Of a DNA stretch of 64,000 bases, positions 25,401-38,222 are shown piece by piece. Numbering within the stretch: position 1 is the first letter of the stretch; each line of letters begins with the position of its first letter. The stretch is from Montifringilla adamsi (lineage: Eukaryota > Chordata > Aves > Passeriformes > Passeridae): contig JAGGNK010013114.1 in the NCBI GenBank assembly GCA_017590115.1, forward strand, positions 620,001-684,000. Direction: 5' to 3'. The notes beneath the pieces were generated by a model. The model saw nothing but the letters and a program-made list of their open reading frames with translations. It had not been told where the DNA came from and ran no database searches. A program made the translations under genes and the position numbers.

Positions 25401-27609
25401 GTCTATTTTCTTGATAATTCCTTCCCATTGAACACTCCTTTTTCCCTCACCTTCCTCTCATTTTTTCTTAGCAACAATTCTGTGAATTGCCAGATTAATT
25501 TTTTACCTTCATGACTTTGAACCACAGGGTTGCAGATCAACCTTCCATTTTAAAGCAAAGCTCTAGAAATTGAAATCTCCTTTGTCTTTGACCCTCTACA
25601 AGAGCTGAGCTGAAATAGCCAAAATGCGTCACCTCAGTTAAAACCAGTTAACCATTTTTGTTCCTATTCATTATTAATGACATCCTTTTCATAATATTAA
25701 AAGTACTGTACAAAATATGACCAACTGTACAGCCAAAATGGTAGCGCAATAATCACTAATAATATTAGTGGAATGAAAAATAACAAAGAAAATGCACTCA
25801 TCTTCTCAAACCAGTTTGGAAAGCTTCTCTATCATGCCATTACAGTAGCCCTGCATCTCTTAATGAAAATTTTAAAAGAGGTGTTTTGAAGGCTTTCTAA
25901 ACTTATGTAAATGGCAAGTCCCTTTCCTGGCTTCTCGCTTTAAAGCCAACAGTAACTTGAGAGAAGCAAAAAATTCTTTTGCTCCTGGTAGTTGTTCAAT
26001 GTCATGTGCTGGAAAACACAGATAACCCCAAATCTTAAATAGGCAGTAATCTGCCTTACAAATATTCCCGTTGTCATCAGTCTTTCTGTAGATCAGGTAA
26101 AGACTACGTGGACATAGTGAAACAACTCTCAGAAGAGTGTCTACATGGATAAACAGAGCTTGCCAGAAAACAGAAAGTGTTTGTGCTTCATTCAGCAAAA
26201 GTGCTAAGGACAGTTTCACAACTTAGGTTTATTTTGGGAGGAGTGGGGATATCTGGCTTGTCTTTTTTAATTTAAGACCTGAAATCAAAGAAAAGATTTA
26301 GAGATACAATGCCAACAGCTTAATGAATATTCTGTAGTGTATATAAGCACCCTGGGGAAAACCTGCACTCAGATAAACAAGAGATTCCATCTTCCCTGCC
26401 CTGAGGAATATAAACCAGGCTCACAGTTTACACCTAATTCAATAGTGGCTTTCAAAACAAACATATTTCAGACATATCCAGCAAATACTCCTCTTCCCAC
26501 TCTGCATCCAAAACTTTCTCTTGGAAACTAAAGGCCTGTTTCTTGACAAAGATTTCAAGGGTATCTTCCAAATCTGCCAACAGCAGATTGCATTACATAG
26601 TACACCTAAAAATTTTAAACTGACCTTTGTCCCCTCTGAGAAAGCTGTCTGTTCTAAATGGCCCACACACACTCAACAGAAAGCCAAAACCCACAGAGAC
26701 TCTTCCAAATACGTTAGGTATCTGTCCTATGGGGAGAGCCTGTGTGCGCCTCTACACGCACACAAAAGGCTTTCTGCAGTGTTGAATATCTCATAGCATA
26801 TATCTGGGTCCTTAGAGGCTTCTCCTATACCTTCCTCCGTGGCACTGCTTCCTTTGCCAATATGAGCTGCAGAGTGGCAAGGAGGAGGAGCACTTGCAGC
26901 CCACTAAGGCTGCCCACCTACTGAAGTGAGAAGGGAGCTGCTCTTTGCCAAAGGGAACATGCAGTGGAGCTTGCATGGCTATTACATACACCTTGCAAAC
27001 ACACTGAGTTTTCTGGTGGTGGGAACCGAATTTTATGCCTCCTGCCAACTTAAAAATCATTCCCTAGTGAAGATAAACAAAACCAAGCAGACAATGGCTA
27101 CAGAGACTCCAGAGGAATGTAATGACTGTAACAAAAGGCAACAGCAGTAGTGTGACAAGGGCTTATTAATGGGTCAAAAAACAAGCTCAAATGACTCAAG
27201 ACACACAACCAAATCCCAGCAGGATTTCCTTAAATCTCCTTCAGAGACTGCAGGCCTTCATGCAGTTTGTATTCAAGCTCTCTTGGGGTTGGTAAAAAGA
27301 AGGCTCTATCTGGTCTTTCACCTCTTGATCAGAAGGATGCCTTACCAAAACAGGGCAGCATCACTGCCCTCTTTAGCAGAGCAGGAACAGGCTCAGAAGA
27401 GCCAAATGGTACCCTCTGAAAGCAGGGCAGAGAGTCAAAGCAGAGCACACACAACTCCTACCAAACGGCCACAGGTGCAACGCAAATGGTTTTTTTGGAG
27501 TCACTGTAAGAATTCTGTGAGAAAATGGCCAAGAGGGTTTGTGCAACTACTACTCCAAAAGTACATAAATAGGCTGTAAGTGTTGAGAGAGGTGACAACA
27601 GTGCAGTGA

Positions 27610-27656
27610 TTTAGGTATTTTATCCCATTCGTTCAAGAATGGGATAAAACCCTAAA
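27610..27656. repeat. Inverted repeat hairpin (13 bp perfect, about 20 bp with a bulge)
   Basis: ttttatcccattc and gaatgggataaaa pair perfectly around the loop gttcaa (27631-27636). Outside a small TA/C interruption the stem continues with tttagg/cctaaa. The left arm is 27610-27630 and the right arm 27637-27656. Confidence 0.93.
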
Positions 27657-27659
27657 CTA

Positions 27660-30600
27660 CAGCTTTGCTACTACCTACCCTTGCCACTATCGGGATTTTC
27701 ATGCACCCTGTGAATACTTTACTATTTCCTTTTGGTTATTAATTCATATGTAGGTGTCATTCCAAGACGCAAGCGAGAGCAGGGTGTTGTGATTTTGAGC
27801 ATTTCTATGTTTCACAGGTAACTACTCACAAAATTGACACCTTCAACTCATCTATGCCAGGCCTTATTTCAATTATCCAGCTTTAAAAGCTCAGTAGCAC
27901 AAAGGTTAAAACAATAATTTAACAAAAAACTCAATTCCTTGGATTGTTAAAAAAAACCCACCAAATCAATTCAGAAATCCTACCCTTTTCACCAACAAAT
28001 CTGCAGATTTTTAAACAGAGCTTTCTAAGCAGTAAGAAACTATATTCCTTGATGTTCTGTGTATACCATGGAAGAGCCTTTGATGAGGACAACCACAACA
28101 GCCTGGTTTTAGTTTCTTTCAGAATACCAAGACAAGTGCCAAATTCTTCTAAACATTTGATGAAGAGGTAGATGCTTCAGATGCATGTCTAAAGATGAAG
28201 AAGCAGAAAGATCAGAATACGCTGAGATCAAAAAGGGACAGTCACAGAACTGGCTGGAATTATGGACTGAACAGAAACAAAATCCACGTTTACTGGTCAA
28301 AACCAACCCAATACACTTTGAAGAAAAATACAAAACAAACAAACAAAATTTTAAATAACATACATTTTACATCACTGTTACAAGAAAGGACGTTATTTAA
28401 GTTCCTTGTGGTAGATCTCCTTGAAAAGCCAAGGAGACAGGCTGATGGACTAACATAATTTCTCATATTTTGCATTGCTAGATAATTTTGTAAAGTGAAT
28501 ATTTATACCGCATCTCACAAAATTTTTTTTCTTTCAACAAAGAATTAGTAAAACAGGATTCTGGTTTTATCTCCCTCCTGTGTCTGAATCTGTAACTATT
28601 TGGTAATTACAAAAACCTTCTCCCTTTTGATTTTGAGAATGAATTCCCCGCTTCACTATCAAAAATTCAGAATTTAATCAACAAAGCCACTACAGATGCA
28701 AAATTTTGTGCCTCTAGCATTTAAAAGCGAAAATAAATAAAATGTAAGTGACAATGCAGGGCATCTGTAATTTTAAAAACTCAAACATGTTTCTTTTGTT
28801 AAAAGGTGTTATTGCAGCCTTTCTTGTATTTGTTATCTTATTAAAATAGCCAATAGAAAAGTGATCAAACAGCACATTACCTGAAAAAGTTTGAGGCAGG
28901 CAGTCATGGGAATACTTGAGATTATCTGACACTGACATGGAGACATTTCATCACATCCAGAAAGCAATGGGAAATAAACATAGCCTAGTAGAACTTCAGA
29001 AATCTAAGTGTTCAAGAAAGAGTTATCCAGAGTACATGAGCTAACCCAGACTAACTGGTGCCTTCTCCCTCCACTCTGTCATTACCCATCAGTACTAGAT
29101 GGTTTAATACTAGAAATGCATTATGTGGTTTTTCACTCTTGGCAATAACTTCCAGGAACAGCAGACAAATCTAAAATATAATTCAGCTTGAAACAACTGT
29201 GTGTGTATATCAAATGAGCTGATACCAGGCAAACAACAAAAAATATGTCTTCCTATATCTAAATAATCCCATTTTCCTTCCCTTTCTTTTCTGTTACATC
29301 CTTGGATCATTTTCTAAAAACACAGATTATACTTGTTTCATTCCTCAGCATGTAGCAGGGCTGAGTGTGGTTGCACTCAGGACTTCTATCCACTAGCCTG
29401 CCTTTATCTTCTCATGCACCTCACCTGAGATCCTAGGTCCCATCTCTATAAAAAAGCCCAATCTCTGCTATTATACCAATCAGCATCCCCATGATCCCTG
29501 GCCATGGGCTACACTTTTCAGAGGGCCCTTCAAGGTCAGTGACCCAGCTTCACAAACAGGCAAATTTCCAAAGAGGAAATTGCTACACGAGTTCCAGCAG
29601 CTAGAATTGTTCACTCCCTACCAACATAAATTAATTTTTTTTTTAACTATAGAAGAATATAGGAAAAAAGTACAGAATAAACAAGTTTTTAAATGAAACA
29701 AAGAGCAGAGGCTAAATAGCAATGCTTAAATATTTATTATTATTTTAATATTCCTACAGGCATCTGCTAGACTTCATTTCAGTTAATTCTATTATTCATG
29801 TGCAACATTTTAAATGGTAGAATCTTTACAGGACCAAGTCTAACTCTTAATAAATTATTTTGTAAAAATTTATTAAACTAATGCTGAAATAAGAACCTCT
29901 GCAATCTAAAGAAAAAACCTCTCAAGCAGTATTTACTTATGCTTGTCAAAAAAATAATAATTTACATTTTATTTTTACTGCAGATTCATACTATAAGAGG
30001 CACAATTGTGGAGACAACTAAGAGGAAATTTAGGGAAAATATCCCTAACTATCAGTGGAAGAGCTCTGAACTGGTAGGAATTATTTTTATTTGCATGCTT
30101 TTACATGGGTACTTCTGAAAAATAGAAATAAAATACAAGGTTTCTTATGTCTGAACTTTTTAGAACAATAAAAATAATAAGACCCTGTATATACAGGACA
30201 CTTTTTGCAGATAACTTGATAGACTGACTGGTGAAAAGTGTTAAATTGTTCAAAAGCTAATTCTTTTAAATTATAAATCAGAGAATGCATTAGGGGAAAA
30301 ATGAGATTTTGTTCTGCTTACTAAGGAATTCAGTTGATTAAATTAGTGAAAAGCACATTAGATATCAAATCAGTCTTTGAGCTTAAAGTAAATGAGAAAA
30401 TGTAAGCAGACTTGTATTCCTCCTTTACCACTTTTTCAAGTCAAAGATGCCCCTTAATATAGGAAACAAAAACTATCAACAATTATGTGAAGCCCCCATA
30501 TGTTTAACAAGTAGGTTCATACAGCCAGCAATATCATTATATTAAATACATACAGCGGTTACCACAATTGCTTTTGCCATTTGTACATTAGAGCAACAAG

Positions 30601-33600
30601 CAATGTTTTTTCTGGACTGAAATGATGTTTCTGCAAACATAGCCTGGAATTTCACTGTTTCATTTAAATTAATATGGTTCTTATGGTAAGTGGCCCCAGG
30701 AGAAAGCATTTTTCTGATGTCTTTGCATGAAACACACACCTTCCTGAAACACTTCCTGTCTTGCACCCGTTTTTGGATATTATCACTGTTGTCTGACAAG
30801 AATGAGGTCAGCTAGGATTTGTGTAGCAATACTTTAACAGCAGCTGTCCGGCACTTCTTTGAAACTCCACAAGCCTTTAACTCCTTAACTGCCTCACCAA
30901 AACAGACATTGAAGTCTTGCAGGAACACTGGAATAAAGACTTTTCAGGGTTCTGAATAGTCTCAAAGGGTTTAACAGAGGGAAGTAAAAGACTGAGCTTT
31001 TCAGGTAAGCAAAAATGAGCAAGATCATGAAGAGGGATGAGAACTTCAGAAGTGTTACCACCTTTGTGGCAGCCAGGGATGGGGAGGCAAGACAACATGA
31101 TATATACAGAAGGAAGAGACATACTGTGTTTGAAAAACAGCAGCAAGACACCCAGGTTTAAAATAGTCAGGTTTATCAGCATTCTCCCACAGAGAGCCAC
31201 TTGGCTGACTCTCAACAAATAAAACAGTCCATTTGCTCAGTAGCACCAATTAAGCTGCACTAAAATTGTATAAGCAGCAAAGAGTACTCTGAATTTGCAC
31301 AGAACTTAGTTATAGGGTTACACAACAAACTTCCATGCCCAATACTTTCACAAAACTTCCTGATGTTTTAAAACTAGCTGTCTCAGGTCAGGCTGACTGT
31401 CAGAAACCTTTTAAGTTTGTATAGGAAGCAGCATTCACATAATCACTAGCATGAGCTCAGTGCATGAATTCATCTCTCAGCAGCAAAAATTTATTTGATC
31501 TGTACCAATCATGCCCATATTCCCATTAAACAAGCCAAAATCTGCACCCGTGTTACACTGGCTGTGGGAGGGCAGACAGAGCCACAAAGATACAATATGG
31601 TATCTGGCATACAAGCTTTACTTGTATAAAAGTTAATGTGTTTAATTATTTTTAAGTTCCACTCCTCCTCCACTCAAGTAAATTTACTTGCTATCAGTTT
31701 CCTGAATTGCACTGGCCAGGGCTTCCCTTGGAGCAGCTTTAAGATGATCCAAATTTGCCATCTCACCAAACCCAAGTTTCTCTGCTTTGTTGCTTTTCCA
31801 CACATTGTGTAAGAGCTGTGGAGGAGATGAGAACAGCTCTACACCACACCACAATCTCTCCAATTCAGGCACCAGAAAAGGCTCTGAGGGAACAGCAACG
31901 AGGAATGCAGAATATGTGTTAAGAATGCTCAACTATAAGATTGGTGAGAGACTGTGATCATGCAGCACAAATATCCTGATAAGAGAGATATCCAAAGCAT
32001 CTCATTTTCCTTTTTCACCGTGTTTACAGGTGTTGCACACATCTCCCCCCTTTGTGCACGGTGATCCTAGTTTGCATCTTCTTCCAAGAATACTGTGATG
32101 ACTTTGTGATTTAAATAATAATTTAGTTACAATATTAAGGCTGGCATAGTTTTAAAAGATCAGCATTCCTCCCTAGGCTCCATACTGGTCACACTTTGCA
32201 GGGTTTTGGAAGCAAGTGACTTAGCTCATCTGTTATCAGACTGTGAAACACTTCAGAATTTACAACAGATCTAAGACAGCATTTACAAACTCAACTCAGG
32301 GGGAGAAAAGGATTTAAAACCAAATCTTTCACAAAACTGACTCTGTGTTACAAAAGTCTCTGTATGCCTCTGGCAGCTTCTGTTCCCACGTGCGGCAGGG
32401 CGTACCCACACATAATGTATGTTATACGTGTGCGTGCAGGTCTGCAGGACAACCTCCATGCTGCCTTCCAAATGGCAACTTTCCAAGAAGCAGCTGCCAC
32501 TGTGCACCTTGCTGTGTACAGCAGCTCAAGTTAAAAGCTGAGAAGCAAGTCAACACACCAGAAATTAGCTCAGCAAACCAAGAAAAACATAAAGAATGAA
32601 AAAGTAAGCAATTTCCAATAACTTCACTCGGCTCATGAATTAAATGAACAAATGCTTAGGAAGCAAATAACATTCAAATGAATGTTCCTTGTCCTATCAC
32701 AACAGTTCCTGATGAATTTAATTACAATAATTACAGTAAATATGTATTTAATTTTATTATATATCAATGAAAGATAAAATAGAAGGAACTAATTAAATTA
32801 TAATAGACCAGAAATATTTTGGGGTTTGAAACAATTGCAAAAGCTCACATGTTCCTTGAGACTCATACAACAATTCAAATGAATTTGTCTTGGGTACCTA
32901 ACAATCCAAATACAAGCAACATGTTCTTTGGGGACAAATTATCTTTGATGAAATGGGGAAGAACTGCCCAATCTTACAGGTTACATGATTAATTTTAGCT
33001 TTTAGTTACTTTGACTTCATCTTAGTCTAGCTTCAAGAGCCTATAATTGGACATTCCATAAGCTTATTGCAAGGCTTATGCACAAGTACCCCAGTGTTAA
33101 AGGGAAGAGGGGTGGAAGCGAGGAGAACATGGGAAACCAGTTAGAAAGGCTTTGTGTGAAAGCCCAGTCTGAGAGAAACAAAAGAAAATGCAATAAAAGA
33201 ACCTCTGAGAGCTCCAGCTGCTTTACCTGATCCATGCAGGCTGTTTTAAAACGTTCACAGCAGCCCTCACCAAAGTATCACCTATACTAAAAGACTTGTA
33301 GTTGAGGCATGTGAATGTTTACTGGTTCATTCAGTTGAACAAAAGCAGACAGGAGCAAGAAGGAAGCCTGAATGATTTTGCCAAAACTAACAGGAAAGCA
33401 AACTCTGACAGTTTTGGTGTGGATTCTGCTCTGGAAATATAAGAACCAGGAAATATAAATAAGGGGCAAAAAATTCACAAAGTCTTATGAGGACTGCAAA
33501 ATAATTTCCACAGTAATGCAGAGGAAGTCTCTTCCCTTGTAATACCTTAAACTAGATGGAAAAAAATAATGGAAAGTAACCTAAGGAAAAAGCTAGTACT

Positions 33601-36600
33601 GGCAAGCAGACAGGCTATATGGAATACATTTTTTCTTGCATCTCTGACTTCTATTAACATTTTTGTGGCTCTTGAGGCAGCAAGGTGGGAGCTTTGGTTT
33701 ATACTCATTAAGCACAAGCCAAAAACCTCCCACAGTTCTATTTGGTAACTTCAACTTAACATGCTCAAATATACACAGACTTCTGACAATGATTCAATTT
33801 CCCACTCAAACATTAACTATGCCAAAAGACATCCAAGATTATTTTAACTAATAAACACTTGATTAAAAAACATGTCAAATCAACTTGGTCTTTACATCAA
33901 TTTAAAAGCCTCTCACCACAATCATTGTCTAAACCATAGTGTGCAGCAGGAAGCCCCAAAAGAAAAAAAAAATTATTGATAACATTCTCACAGTGTTCCT
34001 CTGACAGTCATTACTTCTGTGGTTGCACAAAGCTTAGGACCCTGTACTTGCAAGAGTGATTCTCCTGCACTTGGCTTGTGCTGTGAAAATCATTTCAGGA
34101 AGTCAATGTCTTGACTCCTGAAGACTAGGATTTGGGACAAATTCTGTGCCAAAATTTAGTTCTTGAAACTAAATAGATCAAAGTCCTGTATGCAGGACAT
34201 GGTGTACAGTTTCAAAGCCCTCTCAAAAAGCTGGTCTTTGATTCAACCTTCATAGACATCTCTTCACAAGAAATAAATACTTGAATATGTACACTCTTAC
34301 ACCACCTTAATATAGATGCTGTTCAGTAGCATATTTATTTTCTTTGTAAAACAGTGACATTTGAACTTCAGATTTTTTCAAATTCCATCTAACTCCCCTG
34401 CTAAGTTTGTATATTGAGTATTAAAAAGACAGCCAAAGCAAAAAATAAAAACAAAAATTTCAACACAGGGACACAAATGAAGTGCAAGGTAACTTGTGAT
34501 ATGCTGGATTTATAGATCCTGAAATTGTGTTCTCCAGATGGTTATTCTTTCCAAATTTTCACCGTTACAGTAGTGCAGAAGGCATATCTAGTATGGTTAG
34601 CTCTTACCCAAGAGGCTTTTCCAATGTAAGTAACATCTCTAATAGAGCATTTTGATGAGCAACAAAAGAAAAGGCAAATTTTCACCAGACAGATGAAAGG
34701 AATACAGCAGAAATGTATGTCAGGTAAAACATTGATTGGAAAACCATCCCCAGTAGCTGTTATAGCAGCTAAAATCTGTTTTTTCTAATTAGGACCGAGG
34801 CACATTTGACAGACTGTACTGCCCATAAGAGCAAGCCTCCTCCTCCTCCACAACTACCATTCTGAAGCTAATCATGGTCAAATAAATACTAAATTTGCTC
34901 AAAACACTTGAGACAAAAGTTCTAAGACAACTCAGTTCAACAGAAAACACATGTATCCAAACACAATGTCCTGTTCCTATATGTATTTTCTCCTACAGAA
35001 TGGTGACATAAGCTAAAATTTCATTCCCACTGAGAGATCTGTTGAGTACTCTTGGAAAGATGAATCATTCTCCTCAATGGAAATAATGACTCACGATGGC
35101 AGTTAACTCCTAATGTATAAAGTATTGCATGGGCAAAGTTAGCCTGACTTCCTAGTGCAAATAATTAGTGGATTGCTACAAAATGTATTTCTCTACCCAG
35201 CTTTAAAAGGTACTGGAGATCTAATAGTCTGGAGTCTTACCTGTGCTACAGGAAAAATGCATCAGGAAAGCCAGAGGTTGATCTAGTTCAAGAACCTTTC
35301 TGACAGTGGCCAAAAGCAGATGTTTGCAGAAAGACAGCAACGGGAGTGATCCTTCTCCTAGCATGCTCTCAGCTGTCACTTAAGGATTTAAGCTGCCTTC
35401 AGAATATCCTTCTGAACTACCACAACTAAACTGTTCTTCTGTGGATCTCCTCAATGAAAGCACTGACACCTCTGCTGTATCCTGTTGCACTCACCTCAGG
35501 GGTTTATCTACATGCTGTACATCAAAATACTTCACTTTGTTTCAATTCTGTGGCAAACTGATCCACTGAGTGTCCCCCATCATCATGCTATGAGCAAGTA
35601 ACTATTTCCATTTACTTAATGTATACTGCTCAGCATATCTGAGTCCTAAATCACATGTCTCTTGAACATTTTCTTTCTTATTTGAGCAGTCATGGTCTGC
35701 TTGTCCCAGGATATAAGAGCACAGGTAGTCTGGTGCAACTTTACATTTTATGAAGATAGGGAATCAAGTGCATCTCATACCCAAAATATGTTTGCACAAA
35801 GGCATAATGATGCCTTCTGGTTTAACTTACCTGCTGTGTTAAAGCTCTCTGGTTTCTGAGCATTGCCAGAGACTAAATTGAAGTACCCCAGAACAATGAA
35901 AATTAATCCCCCACAAGCCCTCTTTGCTGAGTATCAGTTGCTAATAACTGCCTCAGGACTTTTTCTTAGAGGCAGAAGTACCTAATTAAATAGGCTGATA
36001 AGCCATCTATTTTCACAATTTTCGTGCTACAATTCTGACAATTCTTAAGCAAGGTAAACTCTGGTATGTTGCACTGAACAAGAAGCTCAAGAACTCTGAG
36101 AAGTAACATGATTCCTTTGAGACGGAAGGAAACAGGGAAGGAAAGAGGCTTTTATACTTCAGAGTTTAGGTACTTAACCAACCAATCTGTGGCTACACCT
36201 CATGAAGAAATCAGGGCTTCTCCCAAGTGGGAATCCACCTTTGGAATTGTGGAAGTGCCCTCTGAACACCAACTCCATCCCTCTTCACTGTCTACAGCCA
36301 GATAGGCTAGGTACACATGCAAAGCTAGTGTAAAAACCTTCCTGCACAAGCATTTATATTAAGTGATCTGATTGTGGACACAGAGTCATCCTTTTTTTAC
36401 AAGGTATCATGGTCTCAGCCCTTACAATTCTTTCTCACAGTGGAGCAAGTTTATGAACGTGTATGCCTAAATAGTTTTAGAGACAGGTAATTTTACATAT
36501 GTAAATACATATGAGCTTTATTTGTATCCCACAACAGGGCAGAGTTATTCATAGTCTTCCAGATGCTCTGTCCAGTTCATCCTGCATGCACAGCCTCCCT

Positions 36601-38040
36601 GAGACAACGATGACACTCCAACATTGATGACATGGCCACTCCCCCAAAACTGTCATACATGTTTTGTCAAGAGCTTCTTTCCTCCCTCCCTTCTGTCCCT
36701 TCATGCTCCCAGGCCACACTGCTGTCTCCAGTGCCAAGGTCAGCAGGTGCAGAGGAGCTCTGTGGGCACAGCAGCAAACCTGGAGGCAGCTGGGGTGGGG
36801 AGCACAGCAGGGACCCCTCGGAGCAGCGCTGGCAAACACCACTGCTCCAGCAGCTGGACAGGGGCCAAAGCGGCCTCTGCTGGACCTGCCAGGCCAGGGA
36901 GCAGATGATCAGGTTCCATGGTTAACCATGCAGCTGCAAATTTGACAAAGCTGTGCCTTACAAGTGCCATACAGGCCCTTTGGGAAGGCAGCCTTCAATC
37001 TCCACAGGGTTACGTCTTGCACAGGTGGCCTGTATAGCTTCATGGGATACTGGTCTTAATATTTTTTTCAAAGCATGCTCACTACATTTATTACTGTAGT
37101 AGTGACTAAGCCTCCAAACTATTTTTACAGGCCCTGAACAATAGTAATCATTTAGGATCAAGTTCTGCTTGCTAAACTGAATTGTATCTTAAATCCCCAC
37201 ATCTCAGCAAACTCTGTTGATCACAAAACACGAAGGATATCAGTTGGGATAACACTGGCTTAACAGACATTTGAAGAACACCACAAGAACAAGAATTTGC
37301 CATAGGGCCTCTTCACTGTTCAGATCCCAAAGAAATGCAGTGCATTGCAATATCTCTTTAGCAACAACTTCATTTTAAAAGGCACAATGAAGATGCAGTA
37401 AGGTAAAGATGATCAGGTTTCTGAATGATCACTCTTGTCAATTTTTTCAGTGGCATTTGGGAACCCTATCTAGGACCTAGAAGGACATTAAGAAGCTGTA
37501 TATATCATGTTCAAATAACAAAAAACTAAATCTAGAATGTACATTTGCAAAAGGCTACTTTCATTTTATCCCAAAACCACTGGATTTTACTTAACTCATA
37601 GGAGAACAACTTTTTCCAATTTAATTCTATTTCCAGAAACAAGAAGTTCTAGTATTTACTGTTGAAGCCTTTGTCTGTCACCACATACATTTTAAACAAA
37701 TCACTAATGTTTAAGAGATGGGTAAGTTTCAGCAGCTCTAATTCGCACAAAGCTGAAACTATGACCTATACATTCTCACTATGTAAATGCTCTGAGGATA
37801 AATCTACATAATTTGTCTTAAGCTCATGCAAAACCAGAAAATGATGATGAACAGTATTTCTGACATTATTAAGGCTGGTGTTAAAAGCCACAATCTACAC
37901 CATATTTATCACATATAGGCATTTCTTCTGCATTTTTTCCTTCAATTCTATCCCTGAAAGCCAAACCAGACAGTCAGTTTAGTTCTCAGTTATGAATATA
38001 CCTTCCCCTCTCTTATTCCAGTAAATTCTATGGTTTGCTG
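27660..38040. other. Non-coding DNA, probably FILIP1L 5' intron (block 4)
   Basis: Ordinary AT-rich intron-like DNA with no recognisable coding exon or RNA gene. The one local composition change is a GC-rich segment at about 36690-36920 with open frames in several frames on both strands, which is what high GC alone produces. A homeodomain/TEAD-like AT-rich patch lies around 32640-32770 (CATTCAAATGAATG followed by repeated TTAATTA-like sites). Confidence 0.5.
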
Positions 38041-38152
38041 GTTGTTAAGGGTTTGGGTTTTTTTTTGTGGTGGTGGTTCTTTGATGGGTTTTTAGTTTGG
38101 TTCATGGGGTGTGTGTGGGGGGGGGGGGGGGGGGGGGGTTTTTGGGGTTTTT

Positions 38153-38189
<37 letters not shown>

Positions 38190-38222
38190 GTGTTTTGGTG
38201 GTTTTTTTCCTAGTTTTCTTCT
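38041..38222 (+). repeat. G/T-only low-complexity block with very long poly-G runs
   Basis: The + strand is almost purely G and T for about 180 bp. It starts with ttaagggtttgggttttttt and tggtggtggtt, then has 22 consecutive Gs (38117-38138), a tttttggggttttttt spacer, and 34 consecutive Gs (38155-38188). It ends in tgtgttttggtgg. On the - strand this is an A/C block, like the shorter tracts elsewhere in the window. Run lengths may be affected by sequencing or assembly slippage. Confidence 0.9.

Larger units (their letters stand above)
20501..27600. other. Non-coding DNA, probably FILIP1L 5' intron (block 3)
   Basis: This holds two open frames of about 160 codons (20502-20990 and 22133-22618, the latter only with a TTG start), a T/G-rich tract at 21401-21533, a CT microsatellite and a 23-A run near 22440. 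A homeodomain-site-rich AT segment lies at about 22640-22960. From about 20850 to 21370 the base composition is more GC-rich than its flanks. No gene is recognised. Confidence 0.5.
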
